Below, in pieces: positions 12,701-25,336 of a stretch of 64,000 bases of DNA. The DNA lies in the NCBI RefSeq assembly GCF_028769735.1, contig NC_088171.1, positions 140,513,917 through 140,577,916 of the forward strand, read 5' to 3'. Position 1 is the first letter of the stretch. Each line of letters starts with the position of its first letter. Source of the stretch: Zonotrichia leucophrys gambelii. Its lineage: Eukaryota > Chordata > Aves > Passeriformes > Passerellidae. Below the pieces are notes generated by a model that was not told the DNA's origin, made no database searches, and saw nothing but the letters and a program-made list of their open reading frames with translations. A program made the position numbers and the translations under genes.

Positions 12701-15700
12701 TTGTGAGAAGCCACTCTGTGCAGGCAAGCACGTGTGTGCATAGTGTAGGATGTGTGCTGCAGGCAAGCATTTGGCAGCTATCAACCTTAACAGCTTCCTC
12801 TGCACAAGTCCAATGAAAGCCTTGTCTTTGGCACTCCCACCATAACTGTCAATGCAGTAAAGAGCTATCTGTGCCTTCAAGCTTCAAGGCATGAATATTT
12901 TCATAGTGAGCCCTATATTCCTGTCCAGTTAGTCCATATACATGTAACAGGTTTCATGCCTGGTTTATTCCATTCCTCCAGTGAAATGGAAATATTTTAA
13001 AAAAGATTTAAAAAAAAAGATTTTTTTTCTCACAGTTGAGCTGTTCATGTATGCTACAAAATGTGTGCTTTCTCTCTGGATCTGCTGATCACTAATGAGG
13101 GCTGAAGTGCTGCTGAGGCCTTTCTGCACCTAGAATTACCCTACCAACCTGTCTATTTTCTTTGAACTAGTACTCCTCTGCCATGTTTTCTTAAAATTGG
13201 CCAGTCATTCAAAAATTAGCTGTGGGGACAGATACACACAGGATATGATCAAGCAAGACTTGTTGTCTTGGAAGACTGGACTAAAATGGCATCTCAGTAT
13301 GCTACATACTCATCCTTCTTCCTGCATGGGATCAGCTATCCTGAGCCAGGACCATTCAAGATATCTGCACCCAGCCATTAGCAACAAAGCCAAGTGGAGG
13401 GAGCACTTTATGCAATACAACATGGAATCTCCCAATTGCTAGTTGCTGTTTGTCTGTGCAATAGGTCCATTCTACCAGTTTCAAGTCTCTGTGGTCAAAA
13501 GCAAGGCAATTCTCACTCAAGCTCGTCACAAGAGGTCTCCAGGCCATTTCACACCCGAAGATTAAATGAGTCTTAGAAATTACATCACCCGTTTCAATTC
13601 TGTTTAGAAGTTAGGCTTCTAATCAAAGGTAATCATTGTTCATTCTATAGTCAGTGAATAAATACTTCCAGGAGAGTCACTTGTCCTGAGAGAAAGAAGT
13701 AGTGCTAAGAGCAGGAGGCAGTGGCACATTTTCAGAGCAGTCAGACTCATCTGTGTCTCTCCAATGGCTGGATATAGGCAGATATGTGTTGAGATGAAAT
13801 CTGGACCCGTTGGCTTCGCTGGGAATCTCTCACAGCCTCTGGAGGTGAAGAGCTGTCCTCAGGTAACAAAGTCCACATGTTGAACTCCTTGCTGATTATG
13901 TAATGCAGACACATGGCCAGCAGGGACCATGTTATGGCCATGAAAAATTCCTTTCTATTTGTGAGACAAGTGGGGGTTTAAAAGAGATAGAAACTGAGTC
14001 AAGTGGTCTAGTAGTTTTTCTCCTAGTAGGAAAATTAGGGGTATTGCCTAAGTGCTGCTTTGTTGTTTCTCTCCAAAACACCACCAATGGCCAATAACAT
14101 CATCTTAAAAGCAGGAATTAGTATGTCAAAACTGATCTTGCCTTAACTCTCCGTATGTTGCTATGCACTGACGAGTGATAAACTGCACAGAAAACACGGT
14201 CTCCACCTTTTCTGAAAAGGACTGCTGAAATATTTGACAAGCTTCAGTCAAACCAAGCTGTTTTCTTCATCTTGAAGCCAACTTGCCAAACAATCTTTTG
14301 ACATTTTGTGGTATTTTATGTTGGATTCTTCAAAGTAAGAAGGTGTAAAAAAAGGCCAGTGTTAAGTTACACCAGACCTCTCTGCTATGTTGCTGTAACA
14401 GCACCCCATGTTGGAGTTCTCAGCTTTTCAGCTGCTCATCAGAGCAATTCTCTGTCATAACTGTGTAGTGTCTTAAATATATGCCAGATTAGATATGTTT
14501 GAAACAAGGCAGCACCAGCATAGTGTCTTTTGAATGTATTTACCATTCACTTTTTAATACCTCAGCTCTGGTCCAATGGTTCATTTGTTCCAAATACTTT
14601 CAAACTACTGTAATGGTTTAGATTTTCTTCTTATTTTTCTGAAGAGTCTGTTTCTTTTCCCTCAAGCTTCAACTGGATCTGTTATATACAGTTTTGTGAT
14701 CTGATATCTGTTGTGTTCTGAAATACTGTGAGAAATTTCCAAACACTCCCAGAAGCACAGTCTAAAGGTCCCAGCTCCTGTCAGTGGGATAATTTATTAC
14801 TGTGTTTGGTTCATCAAAATTAGGGTTCATGTCTCTGTGTTCCCCACACTCTCTCATTTCCCTTCCCTTCACTATCTACCCTCTTTTGTTCCATGTGGTA
14901 CCCCAGTAGCTCTCTGCCACAACCTCAGAGGTCTCTCCATGCCACTTGTCTGCCTTTTCCAAAGGTTGCCAACCTTTTCCAGAGGACATAATTCATAACA
15001 TTTTATAGAGAACAGCTGTTCCTCGAGAGTAAACCAGCTGCCTATCTAGACAGCTAAAATAAACACAGAATAAACCAATTGTCCATAATAAACCAATGGT
15101 TTGTGCCTTTGCAAATCAGTTTTCTACCACCCAGGACTAGACAAAAGAGGCTTCCTAGCACATCACTTCATCTCTCCTCTCACAGGACATTTTTACTTCT
15201 ATTTATTCATTGCATAAGTGAAAACAAAGACCTTTCACTGCCCACCTCTAAGGTTATAATTTTCTCTCTCTCATAATTTTGTGCCTTTTCTCCAAAATAA
15301 GGTGAAAAGAATTGCCAGCAAAGCTGTTGAAGTGTAAGTTTCTAAAATTACTTAATACTGCTCCTGTTTCCAAAAAAAAACCCATACTATGTTTGATTAG
15401 CTTGAATTTATAAATTGCAGACAGCTTGGTCTCAATCTCATCTCTTGAAGTCAGGCAGCCCTTCTGCAAACCCAAACCAGCAAAGTCCCTAAATCCTGAA
15501 TGTAGGTGCACAGATAGGAGAAGGTGGATGTGTCACATTCAGCAGAGTCGTGGGAAGGTCTTGCTGTCATTGCAATTTGCCTATACCCAGGTGTCTCTCT
15601 TGCCCTTTATTCAGTTTTACTTTGGGAAGGGTAGTGGTGGCACTAGTTAGGGATTGTCCTTTTCATTCCATTTGTACAGCATCTGTCATCACTTGGCTGC

Positions 15701-17235
15701 AACTGAAGGGCAGCTCCATTGTGTGGCTTAGCAGAAATTGGATTAGAAATGCAGAAATCCAAGTCCCTTTGACCTCTTTTCTGTACAGTAAGTTCTCATC
15801 AGATAGTTATTTTTGGTTCTTTTTTTGGCATGAATTCAGGTGGAGTAGGACCAAGAGATGGGTGATGCTGAGACAAAGCCCATAACTTCTTAGCAACAGG
15901 AAAAAGAACCTTCTTTTTGTGACCCTGGCTGTTACAGCTGCTTTGGGCTTCCTAAAGCTCAATGGAGATGTCTGGTTTTTAAATAAGGAAAGTTGTATTG
16001 ACTTTCATTGATATCAGAGGAAGTGTCCTCCAAAGTGTCCTAAAAATCTCTTTGTTGCAGAAACAGGAACATTTCTTTTGTCCAGCCTTGTCCCAGCTAC
16101 TGCCTCATGGTAAAAACATCTTATATCTGCTCTGTCAGACTTCCCAACAAATGCAAAGTGAATTTCCACTCCAGGCAGGATTTCCTATGAAGCTGTTAAC
16201 AAGATCTGCCCACTGCAATTTCTGGGGGAGCTGAAGGGCTTCTCTGAGCTGTCTGTGTCTGTGTGGCCTGGATGCCAGCTAGAATCAGTACAGATTGAGG
16301 CTTCACATGGTAATTCTTCATTTCAGCTGCTACTTCTGTGTTGTCTCCTGTGCTCTTGGATTCTTACCTGCCAAAGGCTTTGCTCATATTCACTCAGAGC
16401 CTGTCTCCTTCCTCTCCTCCTCTAGTGCAGAAGACCAAGAGAAGGAAAAACTGGAAATGCTTATCAGTGCATGATACAGTAGCCACACTTCAATGTATTG
16501 GATAAATATCCTGTTGGTTCGCACAAGGATTAGAGAGAAGCTTCAAATATGGAAGATAATCCTGATCTGCATTACCACTAATGTGAGCACTTTCTCCATC
16601 ACCATTCATCCCTCTGCTGGTAGTTCACCAATGAATGGCCATGAAGTTCAGCTTTATATGTTATTTCAAGGCTTCTTGTCATAGGGGTCTCTACTGTGAG
16701 GATCAGGATTGGAGGATCTGTTTTAGGAGAACTTAACTCCAAGAGAGTCAAAGGTGATTAAGCACATTCTCCTATTTGTATGACTGACTTCTTTCAGTTC
16801 CCACAAATTCTTGAGGAGCTATACAGGAGCATCTTGGGTTCAGCCATGACTTTTTCAAATTAAGGAATAATCTGAGCTCTGTTCTATCTTCACTTCAACA
16901 TTTTTGTTACATTGACAACCTCCTGATAGCCCAGAACTCTCCTAAACCCTCTGCTTTAGTTTTTTTCATTAAACATTTGAGGAAGAGATGTGATCAACTC
17001 TCCATGAAAATCATGACTATGTCCATTGAATCAAGTCCCTCACAACTTCCAAAATTATTCTATGTATAAGTTAGTGCATTTATTATGCTTCATGACAAAA
17101 TAGATAGGATGTGAACAGTGAGATTTTGTGGTAACTTTTGATATATTTCTGAAATTTTGGTCTTCAGTTTTAAAAACATGGCCCTAAATTTTCAGGAATG
17201 ACCACAAGCTTAAAGAAACAGGAGTTTTTCAGAAG

Positions 17236-17251
17236 TGTATATATATATATT
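17236..17251. repeat. (TA)n microsatellite
   Basis: This is a short alternating TA run after GTG, with seven units or fewer. It is probably a weakly variable microsatellite. Confidence 0.75.
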
Positions 17252-17885
17252 TGATACCCAAGGGAAAAGAACCCCATGTGGAATAAAACTATAGTGAATT
17301 TACTGCAACTTCCCTCCAATTTCCTAACCAGCTGTGGACTTCTGCATCATCTTTGGGATTTTTCAAGAAACATCTTGCTTTTTAATAAGTCATTTGTAAA
17401 GAAATACAGTCAGACAATTTTTTCATCTCCCTTCCATTCTACTATTGTGTCAAAGTTTGAGGAATAAGCAGAAAGGAAGAAAATAAAGAAGGAAAAACGT
17501 GCTAGTGAGTTTTTAATTTGTCTATTGCATGTTGCCAGTGAATGGGGATTGTAATTATTTATTTTTTTTAATTTGATCACCAGCAGTTCCTTTTTGGAGA
17601 AAGCAGAACTGGAAAGGAAACCCCTGTGAACCTTGTCAACATCCTAGGGTTCCTCCAGACTCTGGATGAGGATCTGAAGGGCTCTGCTGCTCTTCAGCCG
17701 AGCTGCCGAAGTGCAAAGGTCACTCTGCTCTCCCTTGGGACTCATCTGTTTCCATCACATACACAGACAAGACAGAGGAGTCTTTTAGCCTCAGACAAAT
17801 GGCAGGAGGCCTAAGGAACAAAAATGTCAAAAAAAGAAAAAACTTGAGGTCCTATTCAGAAACGAGTGCTCTGGTCTGGAGGCAC

Positions 17886-17903
17886 ACAGACAGACAGACA
17901 GAC
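17886..17903. repeat. (ACAG)n microsatellite
   Basis: Four full tandem ACAG units plus a partial unit, uninterrupted. Confidence 0.85.
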
Positions 17904-18384
17904 TGGCCACATTATCAAGGTGCATCTGGCTGCATGTCTGGCAGGGTGCTCATGTGGGCCACAATGCTGGGAGTGCTGTCTGGCTTATTTGTCTTGGTCT
18001 GTTTCTGCTTTGTTCATTGAGGAAACACCTTTTCTCTAGGGAATTCTACCCTGAAATACTCCTGGCAGCCTGTTCTCACAGTGCCCTGGCCTGCGATTGC
18101 CAGCAGTGTCTAAACAGAGGTATGTTTAGCCCAGTCATGGGCAGTGCAGTCTTGCATGGGTCAGAAATAGCTTGGCTAGATATTTCCTGACTGGAAAAGT
18201 GGCAGAAAATGCTGAGGTTCTTCTCCCTTCTTCTGAACATGAGATCCAGAAGACTTTTTGGACTACCCTGGTGTGTCTGACTATATCTGTCTTTTCTTTC
18301 TAATATAAATTTTCATAGTGTATGCGTGACAATAGTGGAGGTTACCCTGTCCCAAAACTAAGACTTACTGACCATCTTCAAAAT

Positions 18385-18945
18385 ATAGAATTATAGCATT
18401 GCTTAGGGTTCAAAAGACCTTAAAGATCATTCCAACTCCTAACGCAGCACTGCCAAGCCCACCATTAACCATGTCCATTAGTGCCACATCTACGTGTCTT
18501 TCAAACAGCTCCAGGGATGTTGATTCTGTCACTGCCCTGGGCAGCCTGTCCCAGTGCCTGGCCATCAGTGAAGATTATTCCCAATGTCTAATCTAAACCT
18601 GCCCTGGCACAACTTGAAAACATTTTCTCTTGTCCTGTCACTTGGTACCTGGCAGAAGAGACCGACTCCCACCTGGCTGCAGCCTCCTTTCAGGGAGCTG
18701 TAGAGAGTGAGAAGGTCTCCCTCGAGCCTCCCTTTCTCCAGGACAAACACTCCCAGCTCCCTCAGTCACTCCTTGTAGGACCTGTGCTCCAGACCCTTCA
18801 CCACTTTTGTTTCCATTCTCTGGACTTGCCAAAGCCCCTCAAAGTCCTTCTTCTAGTGAGGGACACAGAACTGGACAATGGGATTCAAGGTGTGGCCTCA
18901 CCAGTGCTCAGCACAGGGGGGCAATCCCTGCCCTGGTCCTACATT
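18385..18945 (-). mobile_element. CR1 LINE fragment, 5'-truncated, minus strand
   Basis: Read on the minus strand, this is the 3' part of a chicken-repeat-1 (CR1) non-LTR retrotransposon: the end of the reverse-transcriptase ORF and its 3' end. On the plus strand it starts with the typical inverted 3' end (atagaattatagcattg, then accttaaagatcattccaac). It continues with the well-known blocks 'cagggatgttgattc', 'gggcagcctgtcccagtgcc' and 'cttgtcctgtcac'. It stops near 18945, where it runs into a T-rich sequence, as expected for 5' truncation during target-primed reverse transcription. Short indels and stops in all frames show it is dead. Confidence 0.9.
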
Positions 18946-19824
18946 GGTTTTTTTTCTGAAGTTGTATTGCTTTTTCCATCAATCTCTCTTCAAGCCCTGG
19001 ATGTGTTTTATGAAATTCAAGAGTTTTCCCTCATCTCTGTATAGAAGACCTAAATGTAGATCTCAAATGCTGTCACCAGAACAATTTCCCTGAAAGGACA
19101 TGCACAGCAAGTCAATAAGCTTGATGTGAGATACCAGCAGATGCATCAGATAGCAGAAGCAAAATGGGATCATGATTTGGCAAAAGTTTGTGTGGTCCTC
19201 AAGATGTCGACATCCACGTGTGACCATCTAAATCACAGAGCTATAAATGCCATGTGCTTTTTTTTTCAATCCTTAGAAAAATACACTGGATCAACTAACA
19301 AAACTTATTTTTAGCTTCAATAAACTTTACTCCCTCCTTTATCATGTCCTGCAGCAAAATTTCTTGCTGTTTGAGAAAAAAAACTGATTTATTTAAAGGA
19401 AGGTCAAAGGCTTTTTATGCAATTTGAATCTCTTCTTATGGTTTAAATATATGCATAATAAATAGACTGCTGGCACTTCTAAGTTGTGCAAGACTTCTGG
19501 CTAATAAAGGGCTTTGGATCTATTCACAACTATCAAATATACCTCTATTAGGTCCCCACTTGAAAAATAATAGTGAAAAATACCCTGTTCCTCATACCCT
19601 TACACTGTTTTCCTCCACTAAAATATGTGCTGACAAGATGTTCAGTTGAAATGCATCTGAAACCAGAGAACAATGCTCTAGAAGAGTACTTTTATTTTGT
19701 AGCAAAGAGTATCTTCTAAAACAAAATATTTCTTGAACATGCTCCAAACCTAGATTACTCTCTACCCAACAAGGCCCTCAACAAGGGCCTGGTTCACCAC
19801 TGGAGCCCTTGCCCTGGGAGTCCC
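18946..19824. other. Non-coding unique sequence between CR1 copies
   Basis: No gene or clear repeat is seen. The stretch is AT-rich, with T runs directly after the upstream CR1 breakpoint. Confidence 0.6.
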
Positions 19825-19955
19825 ACCCTTGGAGTTTGCAGATGTGAGCTGGATAACATGTCCTGGACAATGTGACAGAGCCTGGAAGGTAGCTCTGCCT
19901 TGGAGAGGGTACCGGCCTAGATGATCTCCTGAGGTCCCTTCCAACTAAATTTTGT
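19825..19955 (+). mobile_element. CR1 LINE 3'-end fragment, plus strand
   Basis: The diagnostic stretch is cctagatgatctcctgag followed by gtcccttccaact, the CR1 3' terminal region. The upstream part (ggataacatgtcctggaca) is more decayed but follows the order of the CR1 3' region. The terminal octamer repeats are no longer clear. It is a short, old, 5'-truncated insertion. Confidence 0.75.
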
Positions 19956-20600
19956 GAAGAATTTATAATTACAAAGTTGTAAAATTAGCTTAATTAGTAA
20001 TTTCAAAAGTTCTGAAAATTGCAATTCCTACTTTGAGGGGAAGTTTTTTCTTTCTTTCACAGTCCTTTCTCTAACATCTCTATTAAGTTTAAATTCTAAG
20101 TCATAGGAAACACATATTTTCCTTTATGATGCTACAATAAAATACCTGATGGGATGTAGACAGATAATGGGGGAGCAGCTGCCATGCTCTGTTGGTCTTG
20201 AGTAGCTGCTGTGTTTGTACTCAGACAGGTGGAAATTCCCTGGAGTTCATCAAATATTCAGGGCAAAGACTGATGACAGATCTAACAGTCAGGAAAGAGT
20301 TTTTCTTTTATTTGGCCTACTAGAGTGTCTTTGCTTAAAACAATTCAAGGGGTAGATGCTATGGAATGAGTTACCACCTTTTATAGTTTTAGCCAGTCCT
20401 TTTCCACCAACAAGGAGAAATTAAATATGGGTGTATGTAAGTGAAAAAAACCCCTGTTTACTAACAAGCGAAACAGCAAGAGACGAAAAATAACAGTAAA
20501 TAATCACTAGGTATAAAACTGCTAAATCTCACAGAAACCCCCCAGGGGAAAAGAGAAACCCTTGAGAGATGGGCCTGTGGGAAACGCATGAAGTTATAAA
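19956..20600. other. Non-coding sequence between two CR1 fragments
   Basis: No gene is seen. Part of 20160-20400 could be highly decayed repeat, but I cannot assign it. AT-rich. Confidence 0.55.
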
Positions 20601-21278
20601 GGCCGAGTGCAAGGTGCTGCACCTGGGTCAGGGCAATCCCAAGTACAGATACAGGCTGGGCAGAGAATGGAATTGAGAGCAGCCCTGAGGAGAAGGACTT
20701 GGGGGTGCTGGTGGGTGAAGCTCAACATGACCTGGCAATGTGCTCTTGGAAGCCCAGAAGGCCAACTGTGTCCTGGGCTGCATCAAAAGCCTTGTGGCCA
20801 GCAGGCTGAGAGGGGATTTCTACCCCTCTGCTCTCCCTTGTGAGACCCTGCTGGGGTACCACATCCAGCTCTGGGGCTCCCAGCATAAGGAATGCCAGGA
20901 CCTGTTGGAGGGAGTGCAGAGGAGGACTACAAATATGGTCAGATGGTTGGAACACGGCTCCAGGGAGATCATAGGGACCAAGTACCAAGGGCATGTGGTA
21001 ACAGGACAAAAGGTAATGACTTTAAACAGAAAGAGGATAAGTTTAGATTACATAATATGAAGAAATTCCTGACACAGAGGGTGATGATACAGTGCAACAG
21101 GTTGCCAGAGAAGTTGTGGGTGTCCCATCCCTGGAAGTGTTCATGGTCAGGTGGGACAGAGATATGAGCAGCCTGGTCTAGTGGAATGTGTCATTGCCTG
21201 TGGCAGGGGAGATTGGAACTGGATGACCTTTGAAGGTGCCTTTCAACGCAAACCATTCCACGATTCTCTGATGTGATG
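20601..21278 (+). mobile_element. CR1 LINE fragment with recognisable reverse-transcriptase C-terminus, plus strand
   Basis: This is a 5'-truncated CR1 LINE. Translation across shifting frames shows the remains of the C-terminal part of the CR1 ORF2 protein, for example LNMTWQCALGS near the start, QKANCVLGCIKSLVASRL around 20755-20815, and LLEGVQRRTTNMVRWLEHG around 20907-20957. Further on come RLPEKLWV-like residues and the 'ggatgacctttgaaggtgcc' 3' end. It ends in short degenerate repeats (gattctctgatgtgat) at about 21263-21278, matching the CR1 3' octamer repeats. Between the LEHG motif and the GxxF region the copy looks shorter than a full CR1, suggesting an internal deletion. Frameshifts and stops make it inactive. 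Its 3' end lies about 60 bp from the CpG island. Confidence 0.92.
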
Positions 21279-21339
21279 GTGCAACACAAATCCCCTCGCT
21301 GTCTGGCAGTACTCGGAGCAAATTCCTTTGACCCCTTTG

Positions 21340-22185
21340 CTCAGGATGAATCGTCTGTGCCCGGCACGGCGCGGGGCCGCTCCCGGGTCCGGCTGAGGAG
21401 TGCGGGAATGCGGAGGGAGAGGAGGGAGCGGAGTGCCGGGATGGGGGAACGGGGGGTTGGGGGGATGGGGGAACAGGGGGGGCTGTGTGCGGGGCGCGGG
21501 GCCTCTGTCGAACACAGGGAGCGGTGTGCGAGGATGGCGGAATGGGGGTGCAGGGTGCGGGATGGAGGAACGGAGGGTGCTGTGCGCAGTGTGTGGGGCC
21601 GCGCTCTGTGCGGAGCCACGGCGGGGCGCGGTTGCCCGCAGAACGGAGCTCGTCCCTCCGCCGCCCGCCCCCTCCGAGAGGAAGGCATGTGATCCTTTTT
21701 TGTTCATTGCCATAGAAACAGAGCAAAGCAAAGGGTAAATATACGGACAATGGCTAAAGACAATTTTAATTTTCATCCTCGCTTAAATGTCACAGGTTTG
21801 TAACGCGCCGCCGCTGTAACCGGAGCCGGCATCTGCAGCCCGGCGGGCGAACTGGTCCCCGGAGCCGGAGGAATACAAGTCCTTCATTATTGCCAAGTGG
21901 GATCAGAGCACGTAGGTCTGTTTAGACACTGCGAAGCATTGTGAGAGGGCTCTCTTCAGGGACAGCCATAAAAGCCTCCTTCTTCCTCCCGTTAGAAAAG
22001 AGCAGCTGTATTCTTCTTACGTGGACCCCGCCGAAGGTTGCCTGTCGCTACACTGCGAGAGTTTCGGGTCAGCGCGGAAAAGCAAACTTCATTTCTGTCT
22101 GAAATGAAGTCAAGTCTGATCAGGGTTTCCCAGTGCAGGGCTGTGCTTTGGGTGGGAGCTGCGCTCACCTCTGTGCCCGGGAGAG
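21340..22185. promoter_or_regulatory. CpG island, candidate promoter
   Basis: This is the only long GC-rich, CpG-dense stretch in the window. The single 60-base line 21361-21420 has nine CpG dinucleotides, whereas neighbouring lines mostly have none or one. CpG density stays high around 21780-21870 and 22015-22075. A CATAAAAG box (the globin-type TATA variant) lies at 21967-21974 on the plus strand. A donor-like cac|gtaggt is at about 21908-21916. In birds and mammals such islands usually mark a promoter or first exon. The direction of transcription and the gene are not evident, and no coding first exon is convincing. The proline-, arginine- or glycine-rich frames here are composition artefacts. 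Confidence 0.6.
21438..21482 (+). other. G-quadruplex-forming motif inside the CpG island
   Basis: Six G-runs of three to seven bases (at 21438-21440, 21443-21447, 21451-21456, 21459-21464, 21467-21471 and 21476-21482) are separated by loops of two to four bases. This satisfies the standard G4 pattern of four or more G3+ runs with loops of one to seven bases. The run is part of a degenerate GGATGGGGGAACGG-like tandem array that continues to about 21575. Confidence 0.85.
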
Positions 22186-25100
22186 CTGCTGGGGAAGGTT
22201 TCTGAGGTTCTGAATTGCTTGTCTGACAAATATTTTGGCAGTTCTAGACTAGCTTTACAGTATAATCCTGAGCAGTCCTAAAGATTAGGGTATTTCAGGC
22301 TATTAATTACCTGTTAAAGGCCACTCCCAACACCTTTGACATTAAATTAAAACCATAACCACTGCTTGTTAAAAAGGGGAGATAGGCCACTTTACAGTGC
22401 CAGCACTTCCCAGTTTTGTATCTGGGGCTCAGTCTAGTTTTCCCTCTTCAAAACCAGTGACAAAGTGCTCAATCAGTGATATAAATAAGCGGGACTGAAT
22501 TGGTTATTTTATAGGTACATGAGTACCTCATTAATTGCTGAGTGTTACAGATGTGAACAGGGTGCTCTAAACTGTTTACCAGCTGGTTCTTGGAAATGAG
22601 ACTTCCTGGATGACTTTCCTGTTGAGATATGCTGCCCCTCCTTGTAATTCCCATGGTGGTTCCTGCTTCCCGGCAAGACCAAACTCCCCATTCACACACA
22701 GGATCATTGCTGGCGCTGCCACTGGAGCTGCTGGAAGAGCTCTGCTGAGGCTCCTGGAGGATATGGATTGCTCTGTGCAATTTCCCAGCGTGAGCCTGCT
22801 CATGACGCTCAGCACCCAGAAATGTGAACCTCGCTGTCTGTGGCAGGGCAAACTCCAGGAGCACGCGGACTGCTCGGCTGCATCTGCAGCTGGGGTGACC
22901 TTTCCTGAAAGGACAGATTGGCTTTGAGTCAGGCTGGGAGTCAGCATTCCGCTGGATTTCTGTTAATTGTATTAATTGCAGCGGTCTCTGCTTGGCACTG
23001 CTTTCCTTGGAAACCTGCGTGCGCTCACAGACAGAAATCTTGGCGCATGAAGGCTGAATCTTCTGGTTGGATTTGAGAAGGGGGAGGAAGGGGACAGGAG
23101 GGACTGACCAGCTGGGCTCCTTTCAGCACAGTCAGGAAATTTGGAGTTGCTTCTGCTGCATTCCAGTACCACAGTGCTGTGTTACACAGGCTTCTTGCTG
23201 CTAATTAAATATTTAACATACATGTGAAGTAAGACAAAAGGAGGCAGGGACAAACCAACGACCCACATGTGAGTGTATATGGAAAAGCAATCCTGTATTG
23301 GCATGGAGAGAAATTAGAATGTTTGAGAAGTCTTTTTGTCTTCAAAACCTTATGGTTCTGCATTCATTTGTGAGGGTCCATTTCAGATATACAGAGAGCA
23401 AATCTGATGCTTTGTGCCAACATCCCTGATACATCATGTTCATATTAATGCAAGGCACATTCTGACTATTACTTATCATAATACATAACAGGCTGGCCAA
23501 GTGCCTTCTTCATTTATGGTTTCCTGGTATGAACAGCATACAGTTACTATCAGATGTTCCCAGAAGGAAAAATTATATGGAAAATTACTGCAAAAATAGT
23601 CTGTGGATTAAACAACCTGAGCAGTTCTCCAGTGCTGTGCCGTGAGATGGCATTTTTTCCTACTCAGACTCACTTATGAATTACAAGAAAAAAATGAAAG
23701 GATATTATGCTATCAAGACATAAAAATTTCTCTCCAAGTTCACAAAGATTTTAGGAGAATATCCAGGAGCTGTGTTTGCAATTAATATCATATAAATTGA
23801 TTTTAATACCTCAATATAGAACCAGAAATCTTTTTATTGCAGTCTGTTGTATGAACTTTTTTTTGTGTTGAATTTGTTTTCTGAGAAAATTGTAAAACAG
23901 TATTTACAAGAATTTAAAAAATAACCTACAAAAAATTTAGCATTACTCTCCTGTTTCTATACAAGGTTGAATGCCTGGTAAAATACCAGATGAGCCCAGC
24001 TGTTTCAAAGCACTTTAATTCACTTTTGACCAAGATACTCACATCTTCATTGCATATACTGAATGAATGCAAAAGTTGAGTTTAACAGGGTCAGACTGAT
24101 GTTCCCTGATCCCTCAGGGAATCTTTGTCTAATTGTGTATGGACCATGACAGCAGGCTCTTAAGATATTTGTTTAGATCTCTCATATGAAATGTCCCTCT
24201 TTCTCTCAAACAAGTAAATCTCTGATTTTAGGGCATAAAAATATATGTCTGTAGATTAAATCCTGGTTTCCTGGTAAAACAAACCATGCATAAACCTCTG
24301 AAGGATTTTGGCAAGTAATTGAAATCTTTCAAACAAGCAACTGAATTGAAGAAAATCCCTTGGTAATGTAAACTGAGCTTTCTGGAGGTCAGTGGAACAG
24401 GGGCTTCCTGTAGCAGAGGGCTTGAGCAGTGCTCCCAAGACCTCTTTAAATTCATTCAGGCAAAGGCAAAAAGGTCTTTCCCTGAAAGTGCTCCTCACTC
24501 TTCAGCTCCTCACTTCTATCAGGAGCTGTGGCAACATGGAAACTTAAAACTGCTGAAAACAGAGCACATGGGCTTGACTGGAAAAGAGAAAGAAAAGAAG
24601 GCAAATCCCTCCATTTGATTTGGCTTAGGCTTCTGGAGGACGTTTGACCATCGTGGACACGTTCATTCTGCAATATTCCTCTTAGCTCAGTCATTGCTAT
24701 ACCAGCATGGCTTTGCGTCATTTGCAAAGCTGTGCTGCAGTACCTAATGGCTTTCACTTATTTCAAGATGTTTTTCAACACTCTTAATTCTTCTAGGCTC
24801 TTCTGAAGGGGCCATTTGAATGATTTCCTGAGACAGGTATATAGAGCTACCAGTTCACCTTAGTGAACTTCACTCCATTCCACATTTCTCAATGTTTCTT
24901 TGTCACTGAAATCCCTACACCCTAATGAATTACCATGCATTTTCAGAATGGCACTGCTGTGTTGATCTGGAGTTTGCCCCCTGCACCTTTAGGAATGCAG
25001 GGCTGCAAGGGTGCTGTTTCTAGTACATGCTTTCCCTTGCCCTGGCTCCTCCCAAGCAATTAGATTTGTAAAGAGCTTTTTATTTTTAATTTATTCATTT

Positions 25101-25314
25101 TGTTTGCATTGACATTTATTTTGGACTCTGTTGCCATGGCAAGTTAAAATGGATGATTCCTCCAGTAGCCTGTCAGTTTGTTTCAGAAATTTGTCTCTAT
25201 CTCTGCAAAGTAATTATTTTTGCTGGCACCCATCACCCTTCACTAGTTTTCAGATGGACTTGATGTCTCTTTCTCTCAGCATGAGGGCTTTTGAATGCCT
25301 GCCATTGCAAGATT

Positions 25315-25336
25315 TTTGTTGTTGTTGTTGTTGTTA
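25315..25336. repeat. (TTG)n microsatellite
   Basis: About seven uninterrupted TTG units. Confidence 0.85.

Larger units (their letters stand above)
9761..18384. other. Non-coding AT-rich unique sequence
   Basis: No gene or complex repeat is recognised across this stretch. Open frames are scattered on both strands, mostly 60-110 codons, with no domain, signal peptide plus body, or conserved motif. Minor features inside are a short TA run near 17236-17251, an ACAG run near 17886-17903 and an 8-bp-arm palindrome (AAAGGTTG/CAACCTTT) at 14961-14977. Confidence 0.65.

Noticed and set aside
20722..21167. Several 80-106-codon frames that look protein-like (for example with LLEGVQRRT).
   Set aside because: They are shifted pieces of the CR1 reverse-transcriptase C-terminus and not host genes. 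Annotated as the LINE instead.
21178..21776. Long minus-strand frames of 190 and 177 codons, rich in proline, arginine and serine, crossing the CpG island.
   Set aside because: They run through G-rich degenerate tandem DNA and into the CR1 3' end. Frames are open in several phases on both strands, which is the mark of GC-rich composition. No domain is seen.
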